A stretch of DNA of 64,000 bases from Croceicoccus mobilis (GCF_001661965.1 NZ_LYWZ01000022.1:248001-312000); one strand, 5' to 3'. Positions 28,221-38,770 are shown, counted from the stretch's first letter. The notes: generated by a model from the sequence alone, not told the origin. Program-made: numbers and translations.

Positions 28221-29134
28221 GCGCCCTTTTGCCTGCGGCGTTTTTCACGCCAATAGGCGCTGACCAGCACGGGCGCGCATATTAGCGGGTGACGCTCGCG
28301 GAACGGGGTCAGCGGCACTTTGATGCCGCTGTGCCGCTCAACCTTCCAGGCAAGGTAGCGCGCGCCGCCCTCGAACGTGGTTCCGGCGCGCAGCAAACGC
28401 ACGACATTCAAGGGCTTGCCCATGCGGCGGCGGTTTTCCCAGCGCCGGATGAGCGCGGCTCGTTCTGTTGCCAAGAGTTGCGGGCTGAGCATGCCGTCAT
28501 CGGCATCGAAGCCGATCCCCGCAGCGGACCACGCGGCGGGCAGCAGCCCGTCGAAATGTTCGGCACCGAAATCCAGTATCTGCAGTTCGCGTCCCGGCTT
28601 CTCCACCCGCAATTCGGCGCGATAGGTGGCGCGAAACAGCGCCCCCCAGAAATCACGTTCGGTCCCCTTGCCGGGCCCCAGCGCCGCGGCGAAACGGGCC
28701 GCCGTCTGGCAGGCGCTGGCAATGGCTTCGCGCATTCTGTCGCCCGCACCATCAATAGCCCATGCAAGCGCGCATGGCTGCACGAAACGTGCCCATATGG
28801 TGGTGTCGGCATGACGACCCTGCGCTGCATGGCGAAAAGTCGACAGGCGCATCACCGCGACCTTTGCCCGCAGGGTTTCGCCGCCGATCTCCATCTCGTG
28901 ATAGGCGACGCGCGGCCATAGCCCCTTTTCGCGCGGGCCATCGGTCAGCACATAAAAGTCGAGAACGCCCTCAAGCGACCCGCTGCGCAGATTCGAACCG
29001 TAAAAAAGCACGGCAAGCGCATCGTGGCTCCTACCCAGACGCTGCGCGAAAGCCCGGATCTCATCGCGAACCGGGGCGGCAAGCCCGGCGCTGATCCGGT
29101 CGGCCAGCTCCTGGCCGCCTTTTGTGCCGATCAC
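28217..29134 (-). CDS. Nucleotidyltransferase-fold protein, possibly Tam41-like
   Basis: A 305-residue protein with a nucleotidyltransferase-like start: FYGSN at about 44-48, then LDFYVLTD at about 58-65, where D59 would be a metal ligand. RAKVAVMRLSTF follows and a Trp/Ala-rich helical region comes next. This order resembles the Tam41/MMP37 phosphatidate cytidylyltransferase, which makes CDP-diacylglycerol in mitochondria, but the resemblance is weak and I could not compare it to a database. The GTG start at 29134 overlaps the lipid kinase stop (GTGA). Being coupled to a lipid kinase supports a lipid role. Alternative: another nucleotide-transfer enzyme. Confidence 0.55.
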   Translation of the reverse strand: MIGTKGGQELADRISAGLAAPVRDEIRAFAQRLGRSHDALAVLFYGSNLRSGSLEGVLDFYVLTDGPREKGLWPRVAYHEMEIGGETLRAKVAVMRLSTFRHAAQGRHADTTIWARFVQPCALAWAIDGAGDRMREAIASACQTAARFAAALGPGKGTERDFWGALFRATYRAELRVEKPGRELQILDFGAEHFDGLLPAAWSAAGIGFDADDGMLSPQLLATERAALIRRWENRRRMGKPLNVVRLLRAGTTFEGGARYLAWKVERHSGIKVPLTPFRERHPLICAPVLVSAYWREKRRRQKGA

Positions 29135-30168
29135 GGTATTACAAAGGCGATCGGTTCGCCCTGGCGCAGCTCATACTCGCCGCCGGGAAAAGTCTCGCCA
29201 TCAAGAACGAAGCCGTCCTCGACATTGATATCGAGCTTGGGCGTATCGAGCCGCCAGACATTGTCGCGAGCCAGCTTTTCGCTGCTGCCGCCGCGAATGG
29301 CGCGCCAGAAATTGCGCACGAAGCGGCGCGGCGGTGCGTCGGCGACCAGCAGCTTCATGCCGCCCCGCTCCTTGCCGAAGGGCTTCACGCCCAGCGGCAG
29401 GCGATGCATGGTCGACACCAGCATGATGACGCGGTTGCGCTCACCCTCAACCTTGATCCCGGCAGTTCCGGGCGCGGCTTCGGGCGCGGAAATTGCGATC
29501 CGCTTGCCATCGCGCCAGCCCGAACCGCCGAAGCCGAAGGCGACATTGGCGATGGAACCCAGCATCGAAAGTCCGACCGCCAGATTGTGGAACGCGCCCC
29601 ATTTATGCGTGGTCTGCGCCAGATCGGTCGCGCTGACAAAGATGCCCGCGCCGAACAGGAAGCCGCGCACCGGTTCACCGCCCTCGTCCGGGCGCGTGAT
29701 CTCGATCGTCTCCCGCGCGCAAAAGCGATTGTCGCGCCATGCCGCGATTGCGTCGGCCACGCTCCATTCACGGTCGATGCCAAGATCGACGGCGAGCGCA
29801 TTGGTCTTGCCCTTGGGCAGCACGGCGACCGCGGGCACATTACCGCGCCACAGGCGCGCACCGCAGGTCAGCACGTCGCGCACGGTGCCATCACCGCCCG
29901 CAACGATCAGCAATTCGACACCGCGCTTCGAGAAATCGGCCAGCGCCTGCGCCAGCGCACCGCGGGTGCGGGGCGACACGACCTCCACGCCCGGTGGCAC
30001 TTCCAGGCCGCGGGTCTTTACCCCGTGGCTGCGCGGATTGCAGATGACGGCGATCTTCGACGCTTCACGCGGCATCCGGCCGGCAGGCGCGGGCGAAGAG
30101 TGCTGATCCTCAGCACTCTCGAACGCCAGCCTTGCCAGGCTTTTGCTGTCGTAGATCGTTCCGTCCAT
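29131..30168 (-). CDS. Diacylglycerol/sphingosine kinase-like lipid kinase
   Basis: A 345-residue protein with the DAGK catalytic domain: ICNPRSHG at about 42-49, GGDGT at 91-95 and a PKGKTNALA loop at 118-126, where other members have GTxND. This class phosphorylates diacylglycerol or sphingoid bases with ATP. Alphaproteobacteria of this group make sphingolipids, so either substrate is possible. About 35 N-terminal residues precede the domain. ATG 30168 has AAGG eight bases upstream. Upstream in-frame sequence to 30369 looks non-coding. It is coupled to the downstream nucleotidyltransferase by a four-base overlap. Confidence 0.85.
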   Translation of the reverse strand: MDGTIYDSKSLARLAFESAEDQHSSPAPAGRMPREASKIAVICNPRSHGVKTRGLEVPPGVEVVSPRTRGALAQALADFSKRGVELLIVAGGDGTVRDVLTCGARLWRGNVPAVAVLPKGKTNALAVDLGIDREWSVADAIAAWRDNRFCARETIEITRPDEGGEPVRGFLFGAGIFVSATDLAQTTHKWGAFHNLAVGLSMLGSIANVAFGFGGSGWRDGKRIAISAPEAAPGTAGIKVEGERNRVIMLVSTMHRLPLGVKPFGKERGGMKLLVADAPPRRFVRNFWRAIRGGSSEKLARDNVWRLDTPKLDINVEDGFVLDGETFPGGEYELRQGEPIAFVIP

Positions 30169-30390
30169 GGAAATTGCCTTAACCGCGATGCCGGAGAGAG
30201 GGGACCCGAAAAATGACTTTTCAGCGTCTTTTATCCCTATTCCGTCGTAAATTTGTACATTTGCGCAACACTGCCCCGCCCGCCGCCAGACCGTAAGGCC
30301 GGTGGCCAGCATGTTCTGATCAGGGGCTGTTCGGGGCCTTATTGCGGATACTTGCTGAACGGGGACCAAATCGCTTTAAGCCAGATCCCC

Positions 30391-30807
30391 ATGAAGCAGC
30401 ATCAAGTCACGCTCGAAATTGTAACGCCGGGTCGCAGCCTGGTCGAATTCACGCGCGAGGTCGTGCGCGAGTGCCGGTCCAGCGGCATCGACACCGGACT
30501 TCTTACCCTCTTCTGCCGCCACACCTCGGCCTCATTGCTGATTCAGGAAAACGCCGCGCCGGAGGTGAAGCCCGACATCCTCGACTGGCTCGACCGGATC
30601 GCGCCCGAAAACGCGGGCTATCTCCATGACGACGAAGGGCCCGACGACATGCCCGCCCATCTTAAATCATTGCTGACGGGGGCCAGTCTTTCGGTACCGG
30701 TGGCGGGCGGAACGCCGGTGCTGGGCACGTGGCAGGGCATCTATCTGGCCGAGCATCGCGCCCGCTCTCACCGGCGGCAAGTGGTGCTCCACCTGATGGG
30801 GGAATAG
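30391..30807 (+). CDS. YjbQ family protein (secondary thiamine-phosphate synthase enzyme family)
   Basis: A 138-residue compact protein with LLTLFCRHTSASLLIQENA near residues 38-56, DDMPAHLKS, and GTWQGIYLAEHR near the end. These are the three conserved motifs of the YjbQ/UPF0047 family. Some members have weak thiamine-phosphate synthase activity in vitro; the cellular role is not settled. Start ATG 30391 gives MKQHQ. It is followed about 90 bases later by the transglutaminase gene. Confidence 0.9.
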   Translation: MKQHQVTLEIVTPGRSLVEFTREVVRECRSSGIDTGLLTLFCRHTSASLLIQENAAPEVKPDILDWLDRIAPENAGYLHDDEGPDDMPAHLKSLLTGASLSVPVAGGTPVLGTWQGIYLAEHRARSHRRQVVLHLMGE

Positions 30808-30896
30808 GGCACAGACATCTTTTTCCGACAATCGGGAAACGTGGGCGCGCAGCATGCGTTGGCAGGTGACACCCCAAGGGGAAAGAGAGTTCCTGC

Positions 30897-31700
30897 ATGC
30901 CGATCAATATCAATGCCCATATCGCCTTCCGTTTTGACCAGCCGACCGATTTCCTGCTGCAGATGGAAGGGGCGGTGATCCCCGAACAGACGCTGTATGG
31001 CAAAGGCGTGATCTGCTCTGCGAGCGAGCACATGGCGCGCGTGCCGGGCGAGGACATGATCGGAGACCGGATCTGGCTGCGCTGCCAGGGCGATTTCACC
31101 GCCGATTACCAGGTCAGCGCCCATATCGACCGCCATCTTGCCGATATCTCGTCGCTCAATGCCCTGCGCCCGCACCAGCTTCCCGGTGAGACCGTGTCCT
31201 ATCTCTTCGACAGCCGGTTCTGCCCTGCCGATCGCTTCCAGCCATTTGTCGAGGCCGAGTTCGCGAACACGTCGGGCGGAGCGCGGGTGCAAGCGATCCA
31301 CGACTGGGTGGCAGGCAATTTCACCTATGCGCCCGGCACGTCCGATGCGACCACCACCGCGGTCGACAGCTTTGTCGAGCGGCGCGGCGTTTGCCGCGAT
31401 TTCGCGCATGTCGTGGTCGCACTCGCGCGCGCATCGGCGATCCCGGCGCGTTTCGTGTCATGTTATGCACCCGATGTCGAACCGCAGGATTTTCACGCCG
31501 TGGCCGAGGTTTTCCTGGCCGATCCCGGCGGGGACGATGACGGCACCGGCAGCTGGCATCTGGTCGACGCGACCGGCATGGCCGATCCGGCAGAGATCGT
31601 GAAGATCGCGGTGGGCCGCGATGCCGCGGACGTCAGTTTTCTCACCTCTTACGGCATGGCCCAGTTGCTGGAAAAGTCGATCACGGTTTCGCGAGGTTAA
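30897..31700 (+). CDS. Transglutaminase-like cysteine protease family protein
   Basis: A 267-residue protein with an N-terminal beta-sandwich (about 1-110) and a C-terminal transglutaminase core holding the catalytic triad C166 (RRGVCRDFAH), H200 (DFHAVAEVF) and D224 (LVDATGMADP). Such bacterial proteins may cleave or modify peptides; the partner is unknown. No signal peptide is seen. The start at 30897 has GAGAG about eight bases upstream. An alternative role in the polyglutamate or glutamate-rich peptide context has no support here. Confidence 0.88.
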   Translation: MPININAHIAFRFDQPTDFLLQMEGAVIPEQTLYGKGVICSASEHMARVPGEDMIGDRIWLRCQGDFTADYQVSAHIDRHLADISSLNALRPHQLPGETVSYLFDSRFCPADRFQPFVEAEFANTSGGARVQAIHDWVAGNFTYAPGTSDATTTAVDSFVERRGVCRDFAHVVVALARASAIPARFVSCYAPDVEPQDFHAVAEVFLADPGGDDDGTGSWHLVDATGMADPAEIVKIAVGRDAADVSFLTSYGMAQLLEKSITVSRG

Positions 31701-31718
31701 GGCGCATTTTGGATGAGT

Positions 31719-31730
31719 GCATTCGAATGC
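31719..31730. promoter_or_regulatory. 12-bp palindrome upstream of zwf
   Basis: GCATTCGAATGC is a perfect palindrome, 124 bases before the zwf start and upstream of the putative promoter. It may be an operator for the Entner-Doudoroff operon or, since it sits just past the transglutaminase stop, a short hairpin. No known regulator was matched. Confidence 0.35.
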
Positions 31731-31777
31731 GTGCCAGGTGCATCTTTTAAACACCGGGTTGCACTTGCTAACGAAAG

Positions 31778-31805
31778 TTGACAGCAGGGAGCAAGCGCCT
31801 ATCCG
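31778..31805 (+). promoter_or_regulatory. Candidate sigma-70-type promoter of zwf
   Basis: TTGACA at 31778-31783 matches a consensus -35 box; TATCCG at 31800-31805 is a moderate -10 box with 16 bases between them. It is 49 bases upstream of the zwf ATG. Confidence 0.4.
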
Positions 31806-31853
31806 CATGGCAGAACCTATCAATAACCATAGTGACTCAGGAGCCTGTCCGCC

Positions 31854-33308
31854 ATGAATTTCACCGCGAACAAGCTTCTCCTGTTCGGGGCGACCGGCGA
31901 TCTGTCCCAGCGCATGCTGCTGCCATCGCTGTGCGCACTGCATTCCGAAGGGCTGCTGCCTGATGGCATGCAGATCATCTGCACCGCGCGCAGCGAATAT
32001 AGCGACGAGGAATTCAGGAACTTTGCCCGCGATGCGCTGGGCCGCTTTTTGCCGCCCGGCCGCGACATCAAGGTCGATCCGTTCCTGCAAATCCTGTCCT
32101 ATCAGGATCTCGATGCATCGACGCCGGAAGGTTTCGATGCGCTGGCGCAAAAGGTCGGCGCGATCGGAACCGAGGAGAACGAGGGACTTTCGATCTTCCT
32201 GTCGACCGCGCCCTTCCTGTTCGAACCGACTATCAAGGGCCTTGCCGCCAACGGCCTGACGACGGGCAATGTCCGCATTGGCCTTGAAAAACCGCTGGGC
32301 ACCGATCTGGAATCGAGCTGCGAGATCAATGACGCGGTCGCCTCCGCCTTTCCGGAGGAGCGGATCTTCCGCATCGACCACTATCTCGGCAAGGAAACGG
32401 TCCAGAACCTCCTCGCCCTCAGGTTTGCGAACATCATGTTCGAGCCGCTGTGGAACGCGGCGCATATCGACCATGTGCAGATCACGGTCGCCGAAACCGT
32501 CGGCCTTGAATCGCGGGTCGGCTATTACGACGGTTCGGGCGCGCTGCGCGACATGGTGCAGAACCATATGCTCCAGCTCCTCGCGCTTGTCGCGATGGAG
32601 CCGCCGACGAGTTTCGATGCCACCGCGATCCGCGACGAAAAGGTGAAGGTGCTGCGCGCCCTGCGCCAAACCGAAGCAGGCGAGACCGTGACCGGCCAGT
32701 ACCGGGCGGGCGCGATCAATGGCGAAGCGGTCCCCGGCTATGACGAGGAATTGGGCAAGGATTCCGACACCGAGACCTTCGTCGCCATCAAGGGTCATGT
32801 CGACAACTGGCGCTGGAAGGGCGTGCCTTTCTATATGCGGACCGGCAAACGCCTGCCCCAGCGCATGACCGAGATCGTGGTGCAGTTCCGCTGCATCCCC
32901 TATTCGATCTTCGAGGGGCGCGGCGCGAAGACGGTGCCCAACCAGCTCGTCATCGGCATCCAGCCGCGCGAGAACATCCGGCTTTCGCTGATGAGCAAGG
33001 TCCCCGGGCTTGACCGCGAAGGTATCCGGCTGCGCGCGACGCCTCTCGACATTGCCATGCCGGATGCTTTTGCCGGACCGGAACGGCGCATCGCCTATGA
33101 GCGTTTGCTGCTCGATCTGGTCGAAGGCGACCAGACCCTGTTCGTGCGCCGCGACGAGGTCGAGGCACAGTGGGAATGGATCGACGCGATCCGCGCCAAC
33201 TGGACTGAAAACGAACTGAAACCCAAGACCTATACCGCCGGAAGCTGGGGGCCGAGCGCATCGATCGCTCTTGCCGAACGCGATGGCGTCACCTGGCACG
33301 AGGGATAG
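31854..33308 (+). CDS. zwf: Glucose-6-phosphate 1-dehydrogenase
   Basis: A 484-residue NADP-linked dehydrogenase converting glucose 6-phosphate to 6-phosphogluconolactone. LFGATGDLSQRM at 10-21 is the dinucleotide-binding motif and RIDHYLGKE starting at R173 is the substrate-binding hallmark, followed by FANIMFEPLWN. It is first in the Entner-Doudoroff cluster, about 145 bases before edd. The 6-phosphogluconolactonase gene pgl, often adjacent, is not found in the window. A ribosome binding site, AGGAG, lies 11 bases before the ATG. Confidence 0.96.
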   Translation: MNFTANKLLLFGATGDLSQRMLLPSLCALHSEGLLPDGMQIICTARSEYSDEEFRNFARDALGRFLPPGRDIKVDPFLQILSYQDLDASTPEGFDALAQKVGAIGTEENEGLSIFLSTAPFLFEPTIKGLAANGLTTGNVRIGLEKPLGTDLESSCEINDAVASAFPEERIFRIDHYLGKETVQNLLALRFANIMFEPLWNAAHIDHVQITVAETVGLESRVGYYDGSGALRDMVQNHMLQLLALVAMEPPTSFDATAIRDEKVKVLRALRQTEAGETVTGQYRAGAINGEAVPGYDEELGKDSDTETFVAIKGHVDNWRWKGVPFYMRTGKRLPQRMTEIVVQFRCIPYSIFEGRGAKTVPNQLVIGIQPRENIRLSLMSKVPGLDREGIRLRATPLDIAMPDAFAGPERRIAYERLLLDLVEGDQTLFVRRDEVEAQWEWIDAIRANWTENELKPKTYTAGSWGPSASIALAERDGVTWHEG

Positions 33309-33451
33309 CGGCGCATGGCACCGGGATCGGCAACCGACCGCCAGACGGGGCACTTCGCCCTGTCATCCGGAACCGATCCTGATACGCTGCACTGCAAAAT
33401 AAACGGGCCGATTCCCTCACCGGCTCACAGATAAGACCCAAGGACCCAACC

Positions 33452-35281
33452 ATGGCCGCCCTCAACGATCAATTCCACCGCGTTACCCAGCGCATCATCG
33501 AAAAGAGCCGCGACAGCCGCGGCCGCTATCTCGAACTGATGGAGCGCGAGGCGCAGCGCCAGCCCAACCGGACGCAGCTTGCCTGCTCGAACCTTGCCCA
33601 CGCCTTTGCGGCCAGCGGCAATGACAAGGGCGCGATCGGCAGCGGGGAAAGCCCCAACCTAGCCATCGTCACCGCCTATAACGACATGCTTTCGGCGCAT
33701 CAGCCCTATGGCCGCTATCCCGAAGCAATGAAGCTCTATGCCCGCGAAGTCGGCGCAACGGCGCAGGTCGCAGGCGGCACGCCCGCCATGTGCGATGGCG
33801 TGACGCAGGGGCAGGACGGGATGGAACTGTCGCTCTTCAGCCGCGACACCATCGCTCTCGCGACAGCCGTGGCGCTTTCCCACGAAACTTATGACGGCAT
33901 GGCGCTGCTGGGCATCTGCGACAAGATCGTGCCGGGTCTATTGATCGGCGCGCTGCGTTTCGGGCACTTGCCTTGCATCATGATCCCGTCGGGCCCGATG
34001 CCCACCGGCATCGCCAACAAGGAAAAGCAGAAGGTCCGCCAGCTCTATGCCGAAGGCAAGGTCGGGCGCGAGGAACTGCTGGCCAGCGAAAGCGCGGCCT
34101 ATCACTCGGCGGGCACCTGCACATTCTATGGCACGGCCAACTCGAACCAGATGATGATGGAGATGATGGGCCTTCACATGCCCGGCTCCGCTTTCGTGCC
34201 GCCCAACACGCCGCTGCGCACCCAGCTGACCCGTTCCGCGACGCATCAGCTGGCCAAGATCTCCCTGCGCGGCGAAGATACGCGCCCGCTGGCGAAATGC
34301 GTCGATGAAAAGGCGATCGTGAATGCCATAGCAGGGCTTCTCGCCACCGGCGGTTCGACCAATCACGTGATCCACCTGCCCGCCATCGCGCGTTCGGCGG
34401 GCATCATCATCGACTGGCAGGACATCGACGAACTATCGCAAGTCGTACCGCTGATCGCGCGAGTCTACCCCAACGGATCGGGCGACGTGAACGCGTTTCA
34501 CGCGGCAGGCGGCATGGGCTATGTCATTCGCGAATTGCTCGACGCGGGCCTCGCCCACGAAGACATCACCACCGTCGGCGGCCAGTCGCTGCGCGACTAT
34601 GCGAAGGAACCGGCGCTGGAAGACGACAAGCTCGTCTGGCGCACGCTGCCTGAAGAGAGCGGCGATGATACCATGCTGCGCCCGCCCAGCACGCCGTTCA
34701 AGCCCGATGGCGGCCTGCGCCTGTTGAACGGCAATCTGGGCCGCGCGACGATCAAGACAAGCGCGGTGGACGAGGAACGCTGGATCGTGGAGGCGCCCTG
34801 CCGCGTCTTCCACACCCAGCCCGAAGTGGCCGAGGCCTTCAAGGCGGGCGAACTCGACAAGGATGTCGTGGTCGTCGTCCGCTTTCAGGGGCCCCGCGCC
34901 AATGGCATGCCCGAATTGCACAAGCTGACCCCGCCTTTGGGCGTGTTGCAGGACCGCGGCTTCAAGGTCGCGCTGGTCACCGATGGCCGCATGTCGGGCG
35001 CATCGGGCAAGGTGCCCGCCGCCATCCACCTCACCCCCGAAGCACTGACCCATGGCGATGCCGAACCCGGTCCGATCGCTTACCTGCAGGATGGCGACAT
35101 CGTGCGCGTCGATGCGGTCAACGGCACTATCTCGACCACGGCAGACCTTTCGGGCCGCCAGCCCGCAACGCCGCCAGCCCCTGCGCTGGGCGTGGGCCGC
35201 GAGCTTTTTGCGATGATGCGGCTGGGCGCGGACGAAGCGGAAAAGGGCGGCTCGGCGATGCTGGCGCTCGCTGGCCTCTAA
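33452..35281 (+). CDS. edd: 6-Phosphogluconate dehydratase
   Basis: The 609-residue IlvD/Edd family Fe-S enzyme dehydrates 6-phosphogluconate to [47 protein letters not shown] and [18 protein letters not shown] carry the cluster cysteines and substrate region. [19 protein letters not shown] near the C-terminus is the family signature. It sits 24 bases before eda and is clearly in the same operon. Full length, no odd features. Confidence 0.96.
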   Translation: MAALNDQFHRVTQRIIEKSRDSRGRYLELMEREAQRQPNRTQLACSNLAHAFAASGNDKGAIGSGESPNLAIVTAYNDMLSAHQPYGRYPEAMKLYAREVGATAQVAGGTPAMCDGVTQGQDGMELSLFSRDTIALATAVALSHETYDGMALLGICDKIVPGLLIGALRFGHLPCIMIPSGPMPTGIANKEKQKVRQLYAEGKVGREELLASESAAYHSAGTCTFYGTANSNQMMMEMMGLHMPGSAFVPPNTPLRTQLTRSATHQLAKISLRGEDTRPLAKCVDEKAIVNAIAGLLATGGSTNHVIHLPAIARSAGIIIDWQDIDELSQVVPLIARVYPNGSGDVNAFHAAGGMGYVIRELLDAGLAHEDITTVGGQSLRDYAKEPALEDDKLVWRTLPEESGDDTMLRPPSTPFKPDGGLRLLNGNLGRATIKTSAVDEERWIVEAPCRVFHTQPEVAEAFKAGELDKDVVVVVRFQGPRANGMPELHKLTPPLGVLQDRGFKVALVTDGRMSGASGKVPAAIHLTPEALTHGDAEPGPIAYLQDGDIVRVDAVNGTISTTADLSGRQPATPPAPALGVGRELFAMMRLGADEAEKGGSAMLALAGL

Positions 35282-35305
35282 CGAATTTTACGGAGAACAT
35301 AGGAA

Positions 35306-35938
35306 ATGGCGAACATCCGCGAATTCATGGAAGCAGCCCCGGTCATCCCGGTGCTGGTGGTGAACGACATCGACCAGGCCCTGCCTTTGGCAGAGGCACT
35401 GGTTGCCGGCGGCCTTCCCTGCCTTGAAGTCACGCTGCGCACCCCCTGCGCCCTCGACGCGATCCGCGAAATGGCCAAGGTGCCGGGCGCCATTGTCGGC
35501 GCAGGCACCGTGCTCAATCCCGAACAGCTGGATTCCGTGATCGAGGCTGGCGCGAAATTCGTCGTGTCGCCCGGATTGACCGAAAATCTCGGCAAGGCCG
35601 CGATCGCAAATGACATCGGTTTCCTTCCCGGAATTGCGACCGCCGCCGACATCATGCGCGGCATGGATCTGGGACTTTCGCACTTCAAATTCTTCCCGGC
35701 AGAGGCCAATGGCGGCCTGCCTGCGCTGAAGGCGCTGGCCGCCCCGTTCCACGAAGCGCGCTTCTGCCCGACCGGCGGCGTTTCTCCCCAGAACGCGCCC
35801 GATTACCTAGCCCACCCATCAATCCTGTGCGTCGGCGGCAGCTGGGTTGCACCCGGCGATGCGATGCCCGCGGGCGGCCCGGTCGACAAGGCTAAGATCG
35901 AGGCGCTTGCCCGTGAAGCCGCCGCCCTTCCCCGCTAA
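35306..35938 (+). CDS. eda: KDPG aldolase
   Basis: A 210-residue class I aldolase splitting 2-keto-3-deoxy-6-phosphogluconate into pyruvate and glyceraldehyde 3-phosphate. K128 in SHFKFFPAE is the Schiff-base lysine; E41 in LEVTLRT is the base; GAGTVL and PTGGV are phosphate-binding. It follows edd by 24 bases and is followed 30 bases later by the PEP-carboxylase-like gene. Pyruvate from this step could feed the next enzyme indirectly. Confidence 0.96.
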   Translation: MANIREFMEAAPVIPVLVVNDIDQALPLAEALVAGGLPCLEVTLRTPCALDAIREMAKVPGAIVGAGTVLNPEQLDSVIEAGAKFVVSPGLTENLGKAAIANDIGFLPGIATAADIMRGMDLGLSHFKFFPAEANGGLPALKALAAPFHEARFCPTGGVSPQNAPDYLAHPSILCVGGSWVAPGDAMPAGGPVDKAKIEALAREAAALPR

Positions 35939-35968
35939 CAACCCAATCCCCTAAAGGGAGACCCCTCC

Positions 35969-38770
35969 ATGACCCCACAGATCGAAGAGCTGAACCAGCG
36001 TCTGCAGGAACTGCATGGCCGCACGCAGGACACGCCGATCTACAACCCCGTGTTCCAGCTCGGCCTGGAACTGTCGCGCGACCTTGAGAGCGGGCGCAAG
36101 TCCCTCAAGGACATTGACGGGCTCGTCTCCGCGCTGGAATGCGAAGGGCTGCAGGCACGGGCGCTGAAGCTCGACCGGATGCTTGAACCGCTGGATGCGG
36201 GCGAAAATCTTGCCGCGTTCGGCAAGCGCGACGGCGAGGATTTTGCAGCCTACAGCGCGCGCTGGTCCAACCCGATGCTGCATATCGTGTTTACCGCCCA
36301 CCCGACTTTCCTGCTGACCCCTGCTCAGTCGAAGGCGGTGGCCAAGGCCGCCAGCGAGGGCGACGCCAAGGGTGACAATGTCTGCACCGCCCCGCATGAG
36401 CGCACGCAGATCACGCTCGACAGCGAACACGACGCCGCGATGGAGGCGATGAGCCGCGCGCAGGCCGCGCGCGATCGGGCCGTGCGCCACATCTATGAGA
36501 CCGCCAAGGAAAACTGGCCGGGTGAATGGAAGACGCTGAAGCCCACGCCGACGCGGCTTGCCACCTGGGTCGGCTATGACATGGACGGGCGCACCGATAT
36601 CGGCTGGAACACCTCGATCCGCTATCGCCTGTCGGAAAAGGCGGAGCGGCTTACAAGCTATGCCGCGATGCTGGCCGCGCTCGCCCCCGATCTTTCGGCC
36701 AAGCTGGTCAATGCGGCCAAGCATGCAGGCGACATGGCCGCGCTGTTCGGCAAGGACATGGGCGATCCTGCCGCCCTTTCGCGCGCGGCCAATTCGCTGA
36801 CCGCGAATCATCCCGACAAGATGATCAGCCTTGGCCCCGTAATTGAAGAACTTGAAAAGCTGGCCGGGGACGCGGACGACGACACCGCCATCGAGTTCCT
36901 GACGGCGGCCGCTGCCATGCGCGCCGATGGCCTCGGCATGGGGTGGATCCATTTCCGCGTGAACAGCTCTCAGCTGCAGAACGCGATCCGCCGCCGTCTC
37001 GACCCGGAATCAAAGCTCGACATCGCCAGCCAGGCCGCGCTGAACGCGATCCGCACCGCGATCGAGGAAATCCAGCCGCTCGATTCCAATTTCGCCGCGC
37101 TTGCCATCGAAAGCTCGACCGCGATCCGGCAGTTCCTCGCCATGCAGCAGATCCTGCGGCACGTGGATGCCGACGCTCCGATCCGCATGCTGATCGCGGA
37201 GTGCGAACAGCCCCAGACCGTGCTGGCCGCACTTTATTTCGGCAAGCTCTTCGGGATCGAGGACAAGATCGACGTTTCTCCGCTGTTCGAGACGGAGACC
37301 GCGCTGGAACATGGCGGCCGCTTCCTCGACGCGCTGCTGGCGGAAGAAGAATTCCGCAAATATGCGAAGATGCGCGGGCGCATCGCGATCCAGACCGGGT
37401 TTTCGGATGCTGGCCGCTTCGTCGGCCAGATTCCCGCTTCGCTCGCCATCGAGCGTTTGCAGGGCCGGTTGGCAGAAGCGATGGAAGCCAACGAGCTGAC
37501 GCCCGAGCATGGCGCCGATGTCGCTGCGCTGATCTTCAACACCCATGGCGAAAGCATGGGCCGCGGCGCCCATCCGGTTTCGATGAAGGACCGTCTGGAA
37601 TGGCCGCTGTCCCCCTGGGCACGCCGCCGTTTCGCGCGGCGCGGCATCCGGCTGGAACCGGAGGTGAGCTTTCAGGGCGGTGACGGTTATCTCTGGTTCG
37701 GCACGCCCGAACTGGCGCTCGCCACCATTGCGCGCATCGCGGAAAACCCGCCGGGCGAATGCGATCCCGACGTGCCGACCGATCTTTTCTATCGCCGCAC
37801 CGACCTCAGCCTCGACTTTTATCGCGCGATCCGCCGGGTGCAGAACATGCACCTTGTTTCGGCGACATACAGCCGCGCGATCACGGCATTCGGGCTTGGC
37901 CTGTTGAACGACACCGGCTCGCGCCGGTCGCGCCGCCAGTCGGACCTGTCGGCCGACCGCAACATGAGCTTGCGGCAGATCCGCGCGATCCCGCATAATG
38001 CGATCCTGCAGCAGCTCGGTTATCCGGTTAACGTGATCGCCGGGTTCGGCACCGCGGCGGATACCAACCGCGAGGAGATCGCGGAAATGCTGTCGGAAAG
38101 CGAGCGTGGGCGGCAGCTTTTGCGCCTGCTGCGCAGCGCCGATGCGCTGGCCAGCATCAAGACGGTCGCCGCCTATGGCGAGCTGTTCAATTCCGCCTAT
38201 TGGGCCAGCCGCCCCTATCGCGGGACGGAAGAACATCTGACCGATGCCTGCCTGACGCTGGCCGATTATTTGACCAAGGACGACCGCACCGGCGTGTTCC
38301 GCCGCCTTGCCAGCCGTTTGCGCGTCGATGCGCTGCACCTGCATCGTCTGCTCGACGCCATCCCGGGCAGCCGTGAGGCATGGGGCGTGCCGATCCCAGA
38401 CCGGGAGCAGAAGCGCCGGTCCATCGGCCTGCTGCAATCTTTGCGCCTCGCGCTTCTTCAGCACATGATGCTCAAGATCGTGCAGGTGCCGGTCTTCTCG
38501 CGATCGAACGACATCAGCCGCGAGGACGTGATGGAGATGGTCTTCACCCTTCGCATCGACGACGCGCTGGCGCAGCTGCGCCGGGCTTTCCCGACCAGCT
38601 TCCCCAGCATCGACGATTACGCCATCGACGAGCCCAGCGATTATCCCGATGGGGGCGACCAGGGCTATGAGGTGATCCGCCGCGATTACATCGAACCGAT
38701 CGAGCGCGCCTATGCGCTGGTGCTCAGGATCTCGACGGCCATCGCCAACGAGTTCGGCGCGCACGGCTGA
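35969..38770 (+). CDS. Divergent phosphoenolpyruvate carboxylase-like protein
   Basis: The 933-residue protein is homologous to PEP carboxylase along most of its length: TAHPT at 110-113 (catalytic H111), SPLFET, SDAGR at 479-483, a MGRG motif at 530-533 and [15 protein letters not shown]. Yet several active-site positions differ from E. coli Ppc. TAHPTE-x-RR becomes [18 protein letters not shown] becomes GYDMDGRT; the lysine of SDSAKDAG is R483; FHGRGGSxGRGG becomes [10 protein letters not shown] without the first Arg; and the C-terminal RNTG is replaced by FGAHG. Normal activity is therefore doubtful. The 30-base gap after eda and a GGGAG ribosome site indicate co-transcription with the Entner-Doudoroff genes. 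It could be an atypical PEPC or a paralogue with another role. Confidence 0.75.
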   Translation: MTPQIEELNQRLQELHGRTQDTPIYNPVFQLGLELSRDLESGRKSLKDIDGLVSALECEGLQARALKLDRMLEPLDAGENLAAFGKRDGEDFAAYSARWSNPMLHIVFTAHPTFLLTPAQSKAVAKAASEGDAKGDNVCTAPHERTQITLDSEHDAAMEAMSRAQAARDRAVRHIYETAKENWPGEWKTLKPTPTRLATWVGYDMDGRTDIGWNTSIRYRLSEKAERLTSYAAMLAALAPDLSAKLVNAAKHAGDMAALFGKDMGDPAALSRAANSLTANHPDKMISLGPVIEELEKLAGDADDDTAIEFLTAAAAMRADGLGMGWIHFRVNSSQLQNAIRRRLDPESKLDIASQAALNAIRTAIEEIQPLDSNFAALAIESSTAIRQFLAMQQILRHVDADAPIRMLIAECEQPQTVLAALYFGKLFGIEDKIDVSPLFETETALEHGGRFLDALLAEEEFRKYAKMRGRIAIQTGFSDAGRFVGQIPASLAIERLQGRLAEAMEANELTPEHGADVAALIFNTHGESMGRGAHPVSMKDRLEWPLSPWARRRFARRGIRLEPEVSFQGGDGYLWFGTPELALATIARIAENPPGECDPDVPTDLFYRRTDLSLDFYRAIRRVQNMHLVSATYSRAITAFGLGLLNDTGSRRSRRQSDLSADRNMSLRQIRAIPHNAILQQLGYPVNVIAGFGTAADTNREEIAEMLSESERGRQLLRLLRSADALASIKTVAAYGELFNSAYWASRPYRGTEEHLTDACLTLADYLTKDDRTGVFRRLASRLRVDALHLHRLLDAIPGSREAWGVPIPDREQKRRSIGLLQSLRLALLQHMMLKIVQVPVFSRSNDISREDVMEMVFTLRIDDALAQLRRAFPTSFPSIDDYAIDEPSDYPDGGDQGYEVIRRDYIEPIERAYALVLRISTAIANEFGAHG

